Of a DNA stretch of 57,831 nt, positions 1-9,353 are shown in pieces. The DNA lies in NCBI GenBank assembly GCA_015478655.1, contig JADMIJ010000018.1, positions 1 to 57,831 of the forward strand, given 5' to 3'. Numbering within the stretch: the first letter of the stretch is position 1; every line of letters starts with the position of its first letter. The position numbers were made by a program, and so were the translations under genes. Origin of the DNA: Acidimicrobiales bacterium. Its GTDB lineage: Bacteria > Actinomycetota > Acidimicrobiia > Acidimicrobiales > RAAP-2. The notes below the pieces were generated by a model. The model searched no databases and was not told the DNA's origin. It saw only the letters and a program-made list of their open reading frames with translations.

Positions 1-800
1 CCCTGGTCTCGTTCAGCCCCCAGACGCTCAACGCCGGGCAGAGCTCGACCATGACCATCACCACCTCGCCGTCGACGCCCACCGGCACCTTCCCGATCAC
101 GGTCACCGGGACGGGAACGTCGGCCACCCATGCAACTTCCTTCTCCCTGACGGTCGCCGCTGTCACCGCACTGCCGCATCTCGTGCAATCCGCCAGCGGT
201 ACTGAAACCGCCGCTGCCACCTCACTAGCCGGCTCCTTCCCTTCGGCCACCACCGCCGGAGATCTGCTGGTCCTCTCCATCAGCGAGTACACCGGCGCCA
301 CCAACCACGTCACGTCGGTGACCGACAATGCGGGTAATGCATGGGTCCGCGGTACCGGCTATTTCGTGGCGGGCCACAACTCCGAGGGGGAGATGTGGTA
401 CGTGGCCAACGCCAGTCCGGTAACCACGGTGACCGTGCACACGAGCTCGGCCGCCTCGATTGCCTTCGAGGTGCAGGAGTTTGCCGGAGTCGCCACCACT
501 TCCCCGCTCGACGCGGCCACGGGTACGTCCAACACCGGGACGGCGGCAAACTCGGGCACAGCCAACTCGTCGGTGGCCAACGAGTTGGTCGTCGGCTTCG
601 TCGCCGGGCACAACAACGCCCAAGCGATCTCGGTGACCTCACCGGGGTACACGACCCAGTCCCAGCAGACCACCACAGGCACGATCGCCACGGTGATCAC
701 CGGCTACCAGGTTGCCACCACGTCGGGTGCCCAGACCTTCGCCGGCTCGTTCGGCACCGCCATGTACTGGGCCGCCGGTGTCGCCATCTTCAAGCCCTGA
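1..800 (+). CDS. Secreted/surface protein, 3' part
   Basis: The reading frame is open from base 3 of the window, so the gene begins upstream and only about 265 C-terminal residues are visible. The ATG at 51 is internal: the codons before it already read as an Ig-like beta-strand pattern (PQTLNAGQSSTMTITTSP). That repeat ends near TSFSLTV and is followed by a Thr/Ser/Ala/Gly-rich beta domain of about 200 residues with few charged residues, ending in WAAGVAIFKP. Low charge, many Thr/Ser/Gly residues and Ig-like repeats are usual for exported cell-wall or extracellular proteins. No LPXTG or other sorting signal is present at the C-terminus. Function is unknown; adhesion or polymer binding is only a guess. 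Confidence 0.6.
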   Translation, partial: LVSFSPQTLNAGQSSTMTITTSPSTPTGTFPITVTGTGTSATHATSFSLTVAAVTALPHLVQSASGTETAAATSLAGSFPSATTAGDLLVLSISEYTGATNHVTSVTDNAGNAWVRGTGYFVAGHNSEGEMWYVANASPVTTVTVHTSSAASIAFEVQEFAGVATTSPLDAATGTSNTGTAANSGTANSSVANELVVGFVAGHNNAQAISVTSPGYTTQSQQTTTGTIATVITGYQVATTSGAQTFAGSFGTAMYWAAGVAIFKP

Positions 801-863
801 CAAAGCCACTCCAGCCGCCGTCCACGATGGCCGGCACGGAAGGGACGGCGGTCCGGATCGGCA

Positions 864-939
864 TGGCTCCGGGGGAGAGACTCGAACTCTCAACCTAGCG
901 GTTAACAGCCGCTCGCTCTGCCGATTGAGCTACCCCGGA
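864..939 (-). tRNA. tRNA-Asn (GTT)
   Basis: On the minus strand a full cloverleaf reads from TCCGGGG (acceptor 5' arm) to CCCCGGA-G-CCA, with the CCA end encoded in the DNA. The D arm is GCTC-AATCGGCA-GAGC, the anticodon loop CTGTTAA carries GTT (complement of 904-906) and the T arm contains GTTCGAGTC. All four stems pair. It lies in the gap between the surface protein gene and the YtxH-like gene, on the opposite strand to both. Confidence 0.96.
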
Positions 940-1051
940 AGGGCGCGCCGTGGGCGGGAAGGCCCCGCGGCGTGCCTGAGGACACTAGCCGGTGCTCGCC
1001 CACCTCAGGGGCGAATATGCACGGCTCCCGCCACGCGGGCACAATGGGCCG

Positions 1052-1465
1052 GTGAGGTTTCGGATCGGCACCGCCGCTGCTCTCGGCATCGGGTACGTCT
1101 TGGGGACCCGCGCCGGTCGTGAGCGCTACCTGCAGATCACACGGATGGCCGGAGCCGCCGCTCGGTCGGCGCCGGTGGCCAGCACCGCGTCCCTCGTCGG
1201 CCACAAGAGCAGGGCCGTGGTGACCCTCGGGGTCGAGCGGGCAAAGGACGCCATTGGCGTTCGACTGGGGTGGCGCGATGCCGACCAGGCAGCCGATGCC
1301 ATCGCCCTCGATCTGGCCGAGGACCTGGCGTCGGCCCTCAACGGCCGTGGTCGCTGGTCGGACCCGGTGGCTCCGGTCCGATTGCCGGCCAGCCCAGATC
1401 CGGCCCGTTCACGAGCCGGGGCCCGCCGTCACGCCTCGTCGAGCCGTCACGCTTCGTCGAGGTAG
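1052..1465 (+). CDS. Small YtxH-like protein
   Basis: A 137-residue protein whose N-terminus reads [20 protein letters not shown], the glycine-rich single membrane-associated segment followed by a basic stretch that is typical of actinobacterial YtxH-like proteins. The middle is predicted helical; the C-terminal 30 residues are Arg/Ser/Ala-rich and probably disordered. GTG at 1052 was chosen because the family motif begins eight residues after it and a CACAAT -10-like box lies six bases upstream, suggesting a leaderless message. The 3' end overlaps the convergent rpoD gene by 19 bases. Function of this family is unknown; a role at the membrane is inferred from the hydrophobic segment. Confidence 0.6.
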   Translation: MRFRIGTAAALGIGYVLGTRAGRERYLQITRMAGAAARSAPVASTASLVGHKSRAVVTLGVERAKDAIGVRLGWRDADQAADAIALDLAEDLASALNGRGRWSDPVAPVRLPASPDPARSRAGARRHASSSRHASSR

Positions 1466-2934
1466 TCCCGAAGCAGCTGGGCCGACTCGGGCCGACGCAG
1501 CTTGGCCAGCGTCTTCGCCTCGATCTGCCTGATCCGCTCGCGGGTAACCCCGAAGGCCTTTCCCACCTCCTCCAGCGTGCGGATCTTGCCGTCCTCCAGA
1601 CCGAAGCGGAGCCGAACCACGTCTTGCTCGCGTGGCGACAAGTGTCCCAGCGCCTCGTGTACGGCATCGTCGAGCATCATTCGAGCCGCGGCGTCGTCGG
1701 GAACCACCGCCTCGCGGTCCTCGATGAGGTCGGACAGGCTGAAGTCGTCTTCGTCCCCCATCGGCTGCTCCAGTGACACGGTGTCCTGGTTGATCCGCTG
1801 GATCTCTCGCACCCGTTCGATGGAGAAGTCGACCCGCCCCGCCACCTCTTCGGCGCTCGGCTCTCGGCCGAGCTCCTGCAGGAGCTGGCGCTGTGCCCAC
1901 ACCACCTTGTTGATGGTCTCCACCATGTGGACCGGAATACGGATGGTGCGCGCCTGGTCGGCGATGGCCCGGGTGATGGCCTGGCGGATCCACCATGTGG
2001 CGTACGTGGAGAACTTGAAGCCCTTGGTGTGGTCGAACTTCTCGACGGCTCGCATGAGGCCGAGGTTGCCCTCTTGGATGAGGTCGAGGAAGGCCAGGCC
2101 CCGGTTGCGGTAGCGCTTGGCGATCGACACCACCAACCGGAGGTTGGCCTCGATCAATGCCTCCTTGGCCGCCTGCCCACGTCGGATGACCTGCCGATCG
2201 GACGCCCGCTCGGGGTAGCGCTCGCCGGTCTCGCCCTCGAACGCCGCCATGCGCTCAACCACCTGGTTCCCGGCCACGATCCGCTCGGCCAGCTCCACCT
2301 CGAGGGCTGCGTCGAGCAGCTTGACCTTGCCGATCTCCTTGAGGTACATGTGCACGGGGTCGGCGGCCGATCCCCTGAACCCTTCGCCGTCGACATAGCC
2401 GTCCTTCGGCGCCGATCGGCGCGACGCCCGCGGCTTCCTGACCGGGGTTCGAGCCTCGGCCGCGGGACCTTCGTCGCCGCTGGCGGACCCGCTCCGGCGG
2501 GTCGGCGACCACGGTGGCTCCAAGGCCACGATCAGCGCCGGCGGGATGCCGTCGGCGACGGCGGGGCCGCCGGCATGATCGGGAAGAACGGGGAACTCGT
2601 CGCGTAGCCGTTCGGAGAGGTCGTCGGCGACCGCACCGGTCATGGGCACGATGGTGGTCTCGCCGGTGTCATACGTGAATTCGATGCCGGCCTCTCTGAT
2701 CCTCTCCACCACGTCGGAGATGAGATCCGCGTTCAACTCGACGGATCGCAACACGGTCATCACATCGTCCTGGGTCAGCCCACCGCGAGCGCGTCCCATG
2801 CGGATGAGCGCCTCGAACTGATCGCTCGGGAGCACGTCGAGTGCCCGTCCGCCGCTGGCGGTCGAAGGCTCCGAGGGAATGGCCACCGATTCCGGTGCCG
2901 CCGGCACAAGGTGCGACCCTTGTTTGGCGATCAT
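1447..2934 (-). CDS. rpoD: RNA polymerase primary sigma factor
   Basis: Principal (group 1) sigma factor that directs RNA polymerase to housekeeping promoters. The 495-residue product has a weak region 1.1 (about residues 38-95), an acidic/basic low-complexity linker, region 1.2 starting at [13 protein letters not shown] (about 190), a near-invariant region 2 ([30 protein letters not shown] and [13 protein letters not shown]), region 3, and region 4 ending with the helix-turn-helix [18 protein letters not shown]. The start ATG overlaps the dnaG stop as ATGA, so the two genes are translationally coupled; this dnaG-rpoD pairing is the ancestral macromolecular-synthesis arrangement. The long conserved core and the region 1.1 trace favour the primary sigma over an alternative group 2 factor. 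Confidence 0.95.
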   Translation of the reverse strand: MIAKQGSHLVPAAPESVAIPSEPSTASGGRALDVLPSDQFEALIRMGRARGGLTQDDVMTVLRSVELNADLISDVVERIREAGIEFTYDTGETTIVPMTGAVADDLSERLRDEFPVLPDHAGGPAVADGIPPALIVALEPPWSPTRRSGSASGDEGPAAEARTPVRKPRASRRSAPKDGYVDGEGFRGSAADPVHMYLKEIGKVKLLDAALEVELAERIVAGNQVVERMAAFEGETGERYPERASDRQVIRRGQAAKEALIEANLRLVVSIAKRYRNRGLAFLDLIQEGNLGLMRAVEKFDHTKGFKFSTYATWWIRQAITRAIADQARTIRIPVHMVETINKVVWAQRQLLQELGREPSAEEVAGRVDFSIERVREIQRINQDTVSLEQPMGDEDDFSLSDLIEDREAVVPDDAAARMMLDDAVHEALGHLSPREQDVVRLRFGLEDGKIRTLEEVGKAFGVTRERIRQIEAKTLAKLRRPESAQLLRDYLDEA

Positions 2935-4916
2935 GCTTCCGACCCCGGTCCGCTCGTCTGTGCCCTCACCACAAGCCAGGCTACCAACCTCGCCGTCGCC
3001 GCGACCGAGGCGTTCGGATCATCAAGCTCCTGGACCCAACCCGCGACGTTGGCCGCCTCCCGCGGCGCCGTCGGTGACGTCCGGGCTTCCGCCGTCATGA
3101 CGGTCAACTCCTGCCTGGCCGCATCCCGCACCAGCTGCAGTACGACGTCGTCCGGCTCACCCATGGGCTCCTCCACCGTCAGGCGGACCAACAGTGCCCG
3201 AACCGGCGACGGTGAGGCGTCGATGGCTTCGTGGAGGTCGTCGGTGCCGACGAGGGCTTCGAACGCCGCCCGCTGCAGATCGTCGCGGAACAGGGCGGCC
3301 TCCAGCCGGTCCACCACGTCCTCCGGCCGGTGGATGGCCAACCGGAGGGCCTCGAGACCCGGCCGGAATTCGCGGGGGGGCCGGTTCGACCCCGGGCCTC
3401 CACCAGTGCCCCCAGAGGACCCCCCTCCCCGGTTCCCGGACGAGCCGGGAGCGGTGCCCGGTCTGGAGCCGGCGCCGTCGAACCTGTCGCTGTCCCATCC
3501 GCTGTCGTCATCGGGCTCGCGTACCCACGGCTCGTCGGGGCCTGGAGACCGACCGCCCTCCGTCCGTCCTCGGCCCGACCCTCCGGGCCCACCTGTTCGG
3601 CGACCACCACCGGCCTCAGGGAGCGGACGGGGGCCCTCGCGCCGCAGCTGCTCGAGCCGCTCGCGCAACAACAGGGGCTCGAGACGGCACCGCTCGGCCA
3701 CCTGCATCAGGTACTGGTCGCGGACCAGATTGTCGGGGTGCTCGGCGACGGCGGCCAGGGCGCTGTCGGCCGCCTTGGCCCGCCCCTCCGGCGTGGCCAG
3801 CTCGGCGCCGTCGAGGATCCGCTCCACCCGGAACTGGAGGAAGGGCTTGGCCCCCTGGACGGCGGCCCGCAGGCCCTCGGGGTCGGTGCGGGCCATCTCG
3901 CCGGGGTCCGAACCGGGAAGCAGGGCGGCCACGGCCACGTCGATCTCGAGGCGACGCTCCCATTCGTAGAAGCGGCCGGCCGCAGACTGCCCGGCCCCAT
4001 CGGCGTCGAAGGCCAGCACCACTCTCGAAGCGAAATTGCGCAGCAGCTTGACGTGCTCTTCCGCCAACGCCGTCCCGCAGGTGGCCACGGCGCGCTCCAC
4101 CCCGGCCTCGAAGAACCCGATGACATCGGTGTACCCCTCGCACACCACGACCTCACCGGACTTGATGATGTCGTGCTTGGCCCAGTTGAGGGCGTACAGC
4201 GTGCGGCGCTTGGAGTAGACGGGGGTCTCCGTCGAGTTCTTGTACTTGGCCGGGTCCGAACTGCCCGGGAGGATCCGGCCGCCCAGGGCCACCGGGTGGT
4301 CCGAGGGGTCATAGATGGGGAAGATGATGCGGGCCCGGAAGGCGTCCTGCAGTCGGCCCCGTCGGTTGACGAATCCCAGCCCGGCACCCACGGCCACCTC
4401 CTCACCGAGGCCGATCCCCACACACAGGGCGTCCCACTCGTCCGGGGCCCATCCGAGCCGGAACCGGCGGACCACCTCGCCGTCATACCCCCGGCTCCGC
4501 AGGTAGTCGCGGGCCTGGCCGGCATCGGCGGCGACCAGAAGGCGCTGGTGGTACCAGTCGGTGGCCCGCCCGAGGGCGTCCAGATAGACTTTCCGCCGTT
4601 GGCTGTCCCGTCCCGAGGTGGTGTCCTCGTGAATGGTGATGCCGGCCTTGTCGGCCAGCTGGCGCACGGCATCGACGAAGTCGAGGTGCTCGATGGCCCG
4701 GACGAAGCTGATGGCATCGCCTTTTTGCTGGCAACCGAAGCAGTAGTAGAAGCCCTCCTCGGCGTTGACGCTGAACGACGGCGTCTTCTCGGCATGGAAG
4801 GGGCACAGGCCCACCCAGCGGCGACCCTGGCGCTTCAGTGCTGCATGCTCCCCGATCAGCGCCACGATGTCCGTGGCCGTCCGGACACGGGCGATGTCCT
4901 CGTCGGGGATGCCCAT
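2931..4916 (-). CDS. dnaG: DNA primase
   Basis: Synthesises RNA primers for DNA replication. A CHC2 zinc finger is visible near the N-terminus (C38, H41, C59, C62), followed by the RNA-polymerase core and a TOPRIM domain with the catalytic acidic motifs [12 protein letters not shown] and [13 protein letters not shown] Gly/Pro/Arg/Asp-rich linker of roughly 90 residues separates the core from the C-terminal helical domain, which in this family binds the DnaB helicase. The ATG at 4916 ([12 protein letters not shown]) matches the family N-terminus; the frame is open further upstream but that sequence is Arg-rich and not primase-like. No strong ribosome-binding site was seen. Product 661 residues, first gene of the dnaG-rpoD pair. 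Confidence 0.95.
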   Translation of the reverse strand: MGIPDEDIARVRTATDIVALIGEHAALKRQGRRWVGLCPFHAEKTPSFSVNAEEGFYYCFGCQQKGDAISFVRAIEHLDFVDAVRQLADKAGITIHEDTTSGRDSQRRKVYLDALGRATDWYHQRLLVAADAGQARDYLRSRGYDGEVVRRFRLGWAPDEWDALCVGIGLGEEVAVGAGLGFVNRRGRLQDAFRARIIFPIYDPSDHPVALGGRILPGSSDPAKYKNSTETPVYSKRRTLYALNWAKHDIIKSGEVVVCEGYTDVIGFFEAGVERAVATCGTALAEEHVKLLRNFASRVVLAFDADGAGQSAAGRFYEWERRLEIDVAVAALLPGSDPGEMARTDPEGLRAAVQGAKPFLQFRVERILDGAELATPEGRAKAADSALAAVAEHPDNLVRDQYLMQVAERCRLEPLLLRERLEQLRREGPRPLPEAGGGRRTGGPGGSGRGRTEGGRSPGPDEPWVREPDDDSGWDSDRFDGAGSRPGTAPGSSGNRGGGSSGGTGGGPGSNRPPREFRPGLEALRLAIHRPEDVVDRLEAALFRDDLQRAAFEALVGTDDLHEAIDASPSPVRALLVRLTVEEPMGEPDDVVLQLVRDAARQELTVMTAEARTSPTAPREAANVAGWVQELDDPNASVAATARLVAWLVVRAQTSGPGSEA

Positions 4917-4995
4917 AGCTGTCGACGGTACCGCGTCGTCGCCCCGCCTCGACCGCCGAAGCCGGCAAACGGCGGCCGACAGCCCGTTCCTCCGG

Positions 4996-7752
4996 CTACC
5001 GCCCGGCCGGGAACCGGCCCTTGCCGCCCCGAGTGGTCGGCGCCTTCGCCTTCTTACCCCGCTCGTCAGAGGTGAAGCCCGCCAGCACCGCCTGGGCCGC
5101 GGCCAACCGGGCAATGGGTACCCGGAAGGGCGAGCAGCTGACGTAGTCCAGGCCGGCCCGGGCAAAGGTGGCGATCGACTCGGGATCGCCCCCGTGCTCG
5201 CCGCACACGCCGATCTTCAGTCCCGGCCGCGTGGCGCGGCCCCGCTCGACCCCCAACCTGACCAGTTCGCCCACGCCGTCGGGGTCGACCACCTCGAACG
5301 GGTTGCGCTTCAACAGTCCCTGTTCGAGATAGGCCGACATCATGCGGCCCTCGACGTCGTCGCGGCTGAAGCCGTAGGTCATCTGGGTCAGGTCGTTGGT
5401 CCCGAACGAGAAGAAGTCGGCCTCCTCGGCGATCTCTCCGGCCAGGAGGGCCGCCCGGGGCGTCTCGATCATGGTGCCGATCAGGACCTCCAACGACCCC
5501 GTCCCGGTCCCGGACCCCTTGGCCTTCTTGCCCCGGGCGGAAGCCTTGGGTGGCATGGCCGCGGCCTCGGAGGCGGCGATGGCCACCTCGACCCACGAGC
5601 GGGCAAGGGCCAGCTCCTGGCGGGAGACCGTCAGCGGGATCATGATCTCCACGACGGGATGACCGCCGACGGATACCCGATCGATGGCCGCCTCCATCAG
5701 GGCCCGGACCTGCATGGCATAGAGCCCGGGCTTGATCACGCCCAGGCGAACTCCCCGGGTGCCCAGCATCGGGTTGTACTCGTGCCACGCCAGGGCGGCC
5801 TCGTAGAGCCGGTCCTCCTCGGGAGTCAGCCCCTCGGTGGCCTTCTTGACGGCCAGGTCCTCCGTCTTCGGGAGGAACTCGTGCAGCGGCGGGTCGAGGA
5901 GCCTGATCGTCACCGGCAGCCCGTCCATGGCCTCGAGGATCTCCTCGAAGTCGGACCGCTGGGCCAGGCGGAGGGCCTCGAGCGCCCGCTCCTCCTCGGC
6001 CGGGGTCGAGGCCAGGATCATCTGGCGCACGATGGGCAGGCGGTCCTCGGCCAGGAACATGTGCTCGGTGCGGCACAGTCCGATCCCCTCGGCACCGTGC
6101 AGTCGCGCGTTGGCGGCATCCGGCCCGTTGTCAGCGTTGGCCCGCACCCCGAGATGGCCGGCCCTGACCTCGTCGGCCCAACGGAGGATGGTCTCGAACT
6201 CGGGCGGGGTCTCGCCCTCGGACACCGGGACCCGGCCCAGCATGACCGTCCCGTTGGTACCGTCCACCGAGATCCAGTCGCCCTCGCTGACCACCGTGTC
6301 CCCCACGCTGAACGAGGCGTTCGAGATGCGCAGGGCCTCGGCCCCCACCACGGCAGGCTTGCCCCACCCCCGGGCCACCACGGCGGCGTGGCTCACCAGA
6401 CCGCCCCGGGCGGTGAGGATCCCTTCGGCGGCCAGCATCCCGTGGACGTCCTCGGGCGAGGTCTCGCTACGGACCAGGACCACCGCCTCGCCCCGGAGGG
6501 CGGCGGCCTGGGCGTCGTCGGCGGTCAGGTACACCCGGCCGACGGCGGCGCCGGGTGAGGCCCCGAGGCCCCGGGCCAGCACCGCCTGCCCGGACCCCGT
6601 GAACTGCGGGTGGAGGACCTGCTCGAGGTGCTCGCCGGTGATCCGGTCGAGAGCCTCGGCCCTGGTCAGATGGATGGTCTTCTCCCCCGCCATGTCGACG
6701 GCCATCCGAAGCGCGGCCCGGCCGGTCCGCTTGCCCACCCGGGTCTGGAGCATCCACAGCTTGCCCTGCTCGATGGTGAACTCCGTGTCGCACATGTCCC
6801 GATAGTGGGCTTCGAGGCGGGCGAAGATGGAGAGGAGCTCCCGGTGGATCTCGGGGAATTTCTCTTTGAGGGCCGACAACGGCTCGGTGTTGCGGATGCC
6901 GGCGACGACATCCTCGCCCTGGGCATTGACCAGAAAGTCCCCGTACTCACCCACCGCCCCGGTCGCCGGGTCACGGGTGAAGCCCACGCCGGTCCCCGAG
7001 GTGTCGTCCCGGTTGCCGAACACCATGGCCTGCACGTTGACCGCGGTACCGAGGTCGTGGGCGATGCGCTCCCGCACCCGGTAGGCGACGGCCCGCGGGC
7101 CGTCCCACGAGGCAAAGACGGCCTCGATGGCCCCGCGGAGCTGCTCGTCGGGGTCCTGGGGGAAGGGTCTGCCGGTGTGGCGCTCGACGATCTGCTGGTA
7201 GGCATCGACGAGGTAGCGCAGGAGCTCGACGGGGACGCCGGCATCCGACGTCGTGCCGGCCAGCTCCTTGGCCGCCTCGAGGAGCGCGTCGAACTCGTCC
7301 CCGGGGATGCCCAGCACGATCCGGCCGTACATGGCCACGAACCGGCGGTACGAGTCGTAGGCGAATCGCTCGTCGTCGGTCTGCTTGGCCAGGCCCTCCA
7401 CCGACTGGTCGTTGAGACCGAGGTTGAGGACCGTGTCCATCATGCCCGGCATGGAGAACTTGGCCCCCGACCGCACCGACACCAACAGCGGGTCGCCCGG
7501 GTCGCCGATGCGCTTGCCCATCTTCTTCTCGAGCCTGGCCCTGGCCTTGACCACCTCCCCGGTCAGCCCGTCAGGCCAGCCCCCGTCCATGTAGCTCCGA
7601 CAGGCGGTGGTGGCGATGGTGAACCCCGGAGGCACCGGCAGGTCGAGCACCGACGTCATCTCGGCCAGGTTTGCGCCCTTGCCGCCAAGGAGGTCCTTCA
7701 TCTCCATCGGGGGCTTGCGGTGGGCGTGGTCGAAGTCGTAGACGAATGGCAT
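4996..7752 (-). CDS. ppdK: Pyruvate, phosphate dikinase
   Basis: Interconverts pyruvate + ATP + phosphate with phosphoenolpyruvate + AMP + pyrophosphate. The 918-residue product has the N-terminal nucleotide-binding domain (LLGGKGANLAEM, then PPGFTI), the phosphohistidine swivel domain with the catalytic His in GGLVSHAAVVARG, and the C-terminal PEP-binding barrel with FSFGTNDLTQMTYGFSRDD and the active-site Cys in CGEHGGDPES. ATG 7752 is preceded by AGGAGA (7763-7768 on the complementary strand), a good ribosome-binding site. Two oddities are a Lys-rich insertion (RGKKAKGSG) just before the PEP-domain motif LIGTMIETPRA and a C-terminal tail repeating RGKKAK. No PPDK regulatory protein gene is adjacent. 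Confidence 0.95.
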   Translation of the reverse strand: MPFVYDFDHAHRKPPMEMKDLLGGKGANLAEMTSVLDLPVPPGFTIATTACRSYMDGGWPDGLTGEVVKARARLEKKMGKRIGDPGDPLLVSVRSGAKFSMPGMMDTVLNLGLNDQSVEGLAKQTDDERFAYDSYRRFVAMYGRIVLGIPGDEFDALLEAAKELAGTTSDAGVPVELLRYLVDAYQQIVERHTGRPFPQDPDEQLRGAIEAVFASWDGPRAVAYRVRERIAHDLGTAVNVQAMVFGNRDDTSGTGVGFTRDPATGAVGEYGDFLVNAQGEDVVAGIRNTEPLSALKEKFPEIHRELLSIFARLEAHYRDMCDTEFTIEQGKLWMLQTRVGKRTGRAALRMAVDMAGEKTIHLTRAEALDRITGEHLEQVLHPQFTGSGQAVLARGLGASPGAAVGRVYLTADDAQAAALRGEAVVLVRSETSPEDVHGMLAAEGILTARGGLVSHAAVVARGWGKPAVVGAEALRISNASFSVGDTVVSEGDWISVDGTNGTVMLGRVPVSEGETPPEFETILRWADEVRAGHLGVRANADNGPDAANARLHGAEGIGLCRTEHMFLAEDRLPIVRQMILASTPAEEERALEALRLAQRSDFEEILEAMDGLPVTIRLLDPPLHEFLPKTEDLAVKKATEGLTPEEDRLYEAALAWHEYNPMLGTRGVRLGVIKPGLYAMQVRALMEAAIDRVSVGGHPVVEIMIPLTVSRQELALARSWVEVAIAASEAAAMPPKASARGKKAKGSGTGTGSLEVLIGTMIETPRAALLAGEIAEEADFFSFGTNDLTQMTYGFSRDDVEGRMMSAYLEQGLLKRNPFEVVDPDGVGELVRLGVERGRATRPGLKIGVCGEHGGDPESIATFARAGLDYVSCSPFRVPIARLAAAQAVLAGFTSDERGKKAKAPTTRGGKGRFPAGR

Positions 7753-7870
7753 GGGGACGGGGTCTCCTGGGGTGGAATCGGCGTTGCGATCGGGGCGGCA
7801 CGGTCGCACCGGGGCGACCATCCAGCCTACCCGGCGGTCGTCGAGGCCAGAGACGACAAAGCCGCCATCA

Positions 7871-8521
7871 TCATCGGGCCGACGATGCTTCCCGGCTCCG
7901 ACGGGGCCGGGGTCGAGACCCGGGACCGGACGGGGCGGCATCGGCGATGCCGAGGGCCTGAGGCCACCAGCGGTAGAGGAAGGCCCGCTCCTCGTCATCG
8001 GTGCGCTTCTCGATCGGCTCCCGGCTCACCAGCGAGATGATCACCCGCGCCGCCAGCTCCGAGGCCTCGTCGATCCAGGCGGCCAGTTCCGGCGCCAACT
8101 CCACCACCGGGCCCAGGCAGAGGGCCGCGTAGAACAGCTCGTCGCGGTTGAGGGGGCCGCTGAGGAGCTGACCGCGGCGAAAGCGAATGGCCAGCGCCGG
8201 CTCGGCCCGGATGCCCTTGATGGAGAACAGGGTGGCCTCGACCAGCCGCTCGGCGGCCGAGTCGAATTGACGGCTGTGGGCGATCACCCGCTCCACAAAG
8301 GAGTCGCTGGCGGCAATGGCCGCCTGGTTGACGATCTCGTCGCGATTTTCGAAGTAGGCGTACAGCGTCGGTCGGGACACCCCGGCTTCCGAGGCGATCA
8401 TGGCCACGCTGGTCCGATCGATTCCGTGCCGCTGCACGCAGCGGACAGCCGCGTCCATGATGCGCCGCCGGGCATCGACCTCATTGGCGGGGATCTGCCC
8501 CGACCATGCGACCCGTCTCAC
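7871..8521 (-). CDS. TetR-family transcriptional regulator
   Basis: The product of about 216 residues has an N-terminal TetR helix-turn-helix: RRRIMDAAVRCVQRHGIDRTSVAMIASEAGVSRPTLYAYFENRDE contains the usual GVSRPTLYAYF recognition helix (read as two overlapping motifs). The remaining 150 residues form a helical ligand-binding and dimerisation domain with no family-specific motif. It is divergent from the SDR gene at 8574, with a perfect palindrome between them. GTG 8521 was chosen because a TAAATT -10 box with a TTGACA -35 lies upstream at correct spacing and ends seven bases before it; an ATG at 8560 is in frame but would put the operator inside the coding region. It probably represses the divergent 8574-10967 genes and itself. 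Confidence 0.82.
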   Translation of the reverse strand: MRRVAWSGQIPANEVDARRRIMDAAVRCVQRHGIDRTSVAMIASEAGVSRPTLYAYFENRDEIVNQAAIAASDSFVERVIAHSRQFDSAAERLVEATLFSIKGIRAEPALAIRFRRGQLLSGPLNRDELFYAALCLGPVVELAPELAAWIDEASELAARVIISLVSREPIEKRTDDEERAFLYRWWPQALGIADAAPSGPGSRPRPRRSREASSAR

Positions 8522-8528
8522 CGGCCAC

Positions 8529-8567
8529 AATTTACTGATTGACACATCGGTGTCAAACATATAAAAG
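8529..8567. promoter_or_regulatory. Divergent promoter with palindromic TetR operator
   Basis: A perfect inverted repeat TTGACAC-ATCG-GTGTCAA occupies 8539-8556. Each arm is also a near-consensus -35 box. Rightward, TTGACA (8539-8544) faces TATAAA/TAAAAG (8560-8567), 6-8 bases before the SDR ATG at 8574. Leftward, TTGACA (8556-8551) is followed after 16 bases by TAAATT (8534-8529), seven bases before the TetR GTG at 8521. Binding of a TetR dimer here would block both promoters together. The palindrome and boxes are seen directly; the regulatory role is inferred. Confidence 0.75.
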
Positions 8568-8573
8568 AAGGGG

Positions 8574-9353
8574 ATGATGCTGAAGGGGAAGAACGTACTG
8601 GTGACGGGGGTGGGAGGGGGCTTGGGCCGCGAGTGCGCGGCCAGCGCCCTGCGCGACGGGGCCAACGTGGTGCTGGCGGCGAGGACCGCCGAGACGCTCG
8701 AGGCCACGGCCTCGGAGCTCGACCCGAGCGGCGAGCATGTCGCCACCCAGGTGACCGACATCACCGACGCCGACTCCTGCGCCTCGCTGGTCGAGCTGGC
8801 CCAGCGCCGGTTCGGCTCCGTGGACGCCCTGATCCAGGTGGCGGCCTACGAGAACGTCTGGGGGGGCCTCTACGACCTCAAGTTCGAGGCCTGGCGAAAG
8901 GCCTTCGAGACCAATGTCATCGGCGCCCTCACCGTCATCCGCCCCGTGGCCGAGGCCATGAAGGCCGGGGGTGGGGGCTCGGTGGTGCTCATCGGCTCCC
9001 AGTCCATGTTCCAGCCGGCCTTGCCCCAGAGCGGCTACGCCGCATCCAAGAGTGCTCTGCTCTCGGCCATGTACTACCTGTGCGACGAGCTCGGCCCCGA
9101 CAACATCCGCTGCAACATGGTCGTCCCGTCATGGATGTGGGGTCCCAACGTCGAGATGTACGTGACCGGAACGGCCAAGAGCCAGGGCCGCAGCACCGAG
9201 GCGGTGCTCGAGGACATCGTGGGCAAGTTCCCGCTGCGCCGCATGACCGAGGACGGCGAGGTCGCCGACGTGGCGGCGTTCTTCGCCTCGGACCACGCCA
9301 AGGCGGTCACCGGCCAGTACCTCCTGGTCAACTCCGGCGAGATGCTCCGATGA
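8574..9353 (+). CDS. SDR-family oxidoreductase
   Basis: A 259-residue classical short-chain dehydrogenase/reductase. The nucleotide-binding motif is TGVGGGLGRE near residue 11, the catalytic pair is in SGYAASKSALLS, and a Ser sits upstream in LIGSQSM. The protein ends with GQYLLVNSGEML, the usual SDR C-terminal strand. ATG 8574 is followed at once by a second ATG; AGAAGGGG lies just upstream, although the promoter boxes suggest a leaderless message. The stop overlaps the next gene as ATGA, so it is translationally coupled with the DapB-like oxidoreductase. Substrate is unknown; the neighbours suggest degradation of a lipid-like or alicyclic compound under TetR control. Confidence 0.85.
   Translation: MMLKGKNVLVTGVGGGLGRECAASALRDGANVVLAARTAETLEATASELDPSGEHVATQVTDITDADSCASLVELAQRRFGSVDALIQVAAYENVWGGLYDLKFEAWRKAFETNVIGALTVIRPVAEAMKAGGGGSVVLIGSQSMFQPALPQSGYAASKSALLSAMYYLCDELGPDNIRCNMVVPSWMWGPNVEMYVTGTAKSQGRSTEAVLEDIVGKFPLRRMTEDGEVADVAAFFASDHAKAVTGQYLLVNSGEMLR

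Noticed and set aside
1409..1996. Long minus-strand frame overlapping rpoD in another phase
   Set aside because: Composition is Arg/Gly/His-rich, typical of an antisense or out-of-phase frame in high-GC DNA; rpoD is unambiguous.
3231..5075. 614-codon plus-strand frame opposite dnaG
   Set aside because: No family resemblance and a coding-strand shadow of dnaG; third-position bias belongs to the minus frame.
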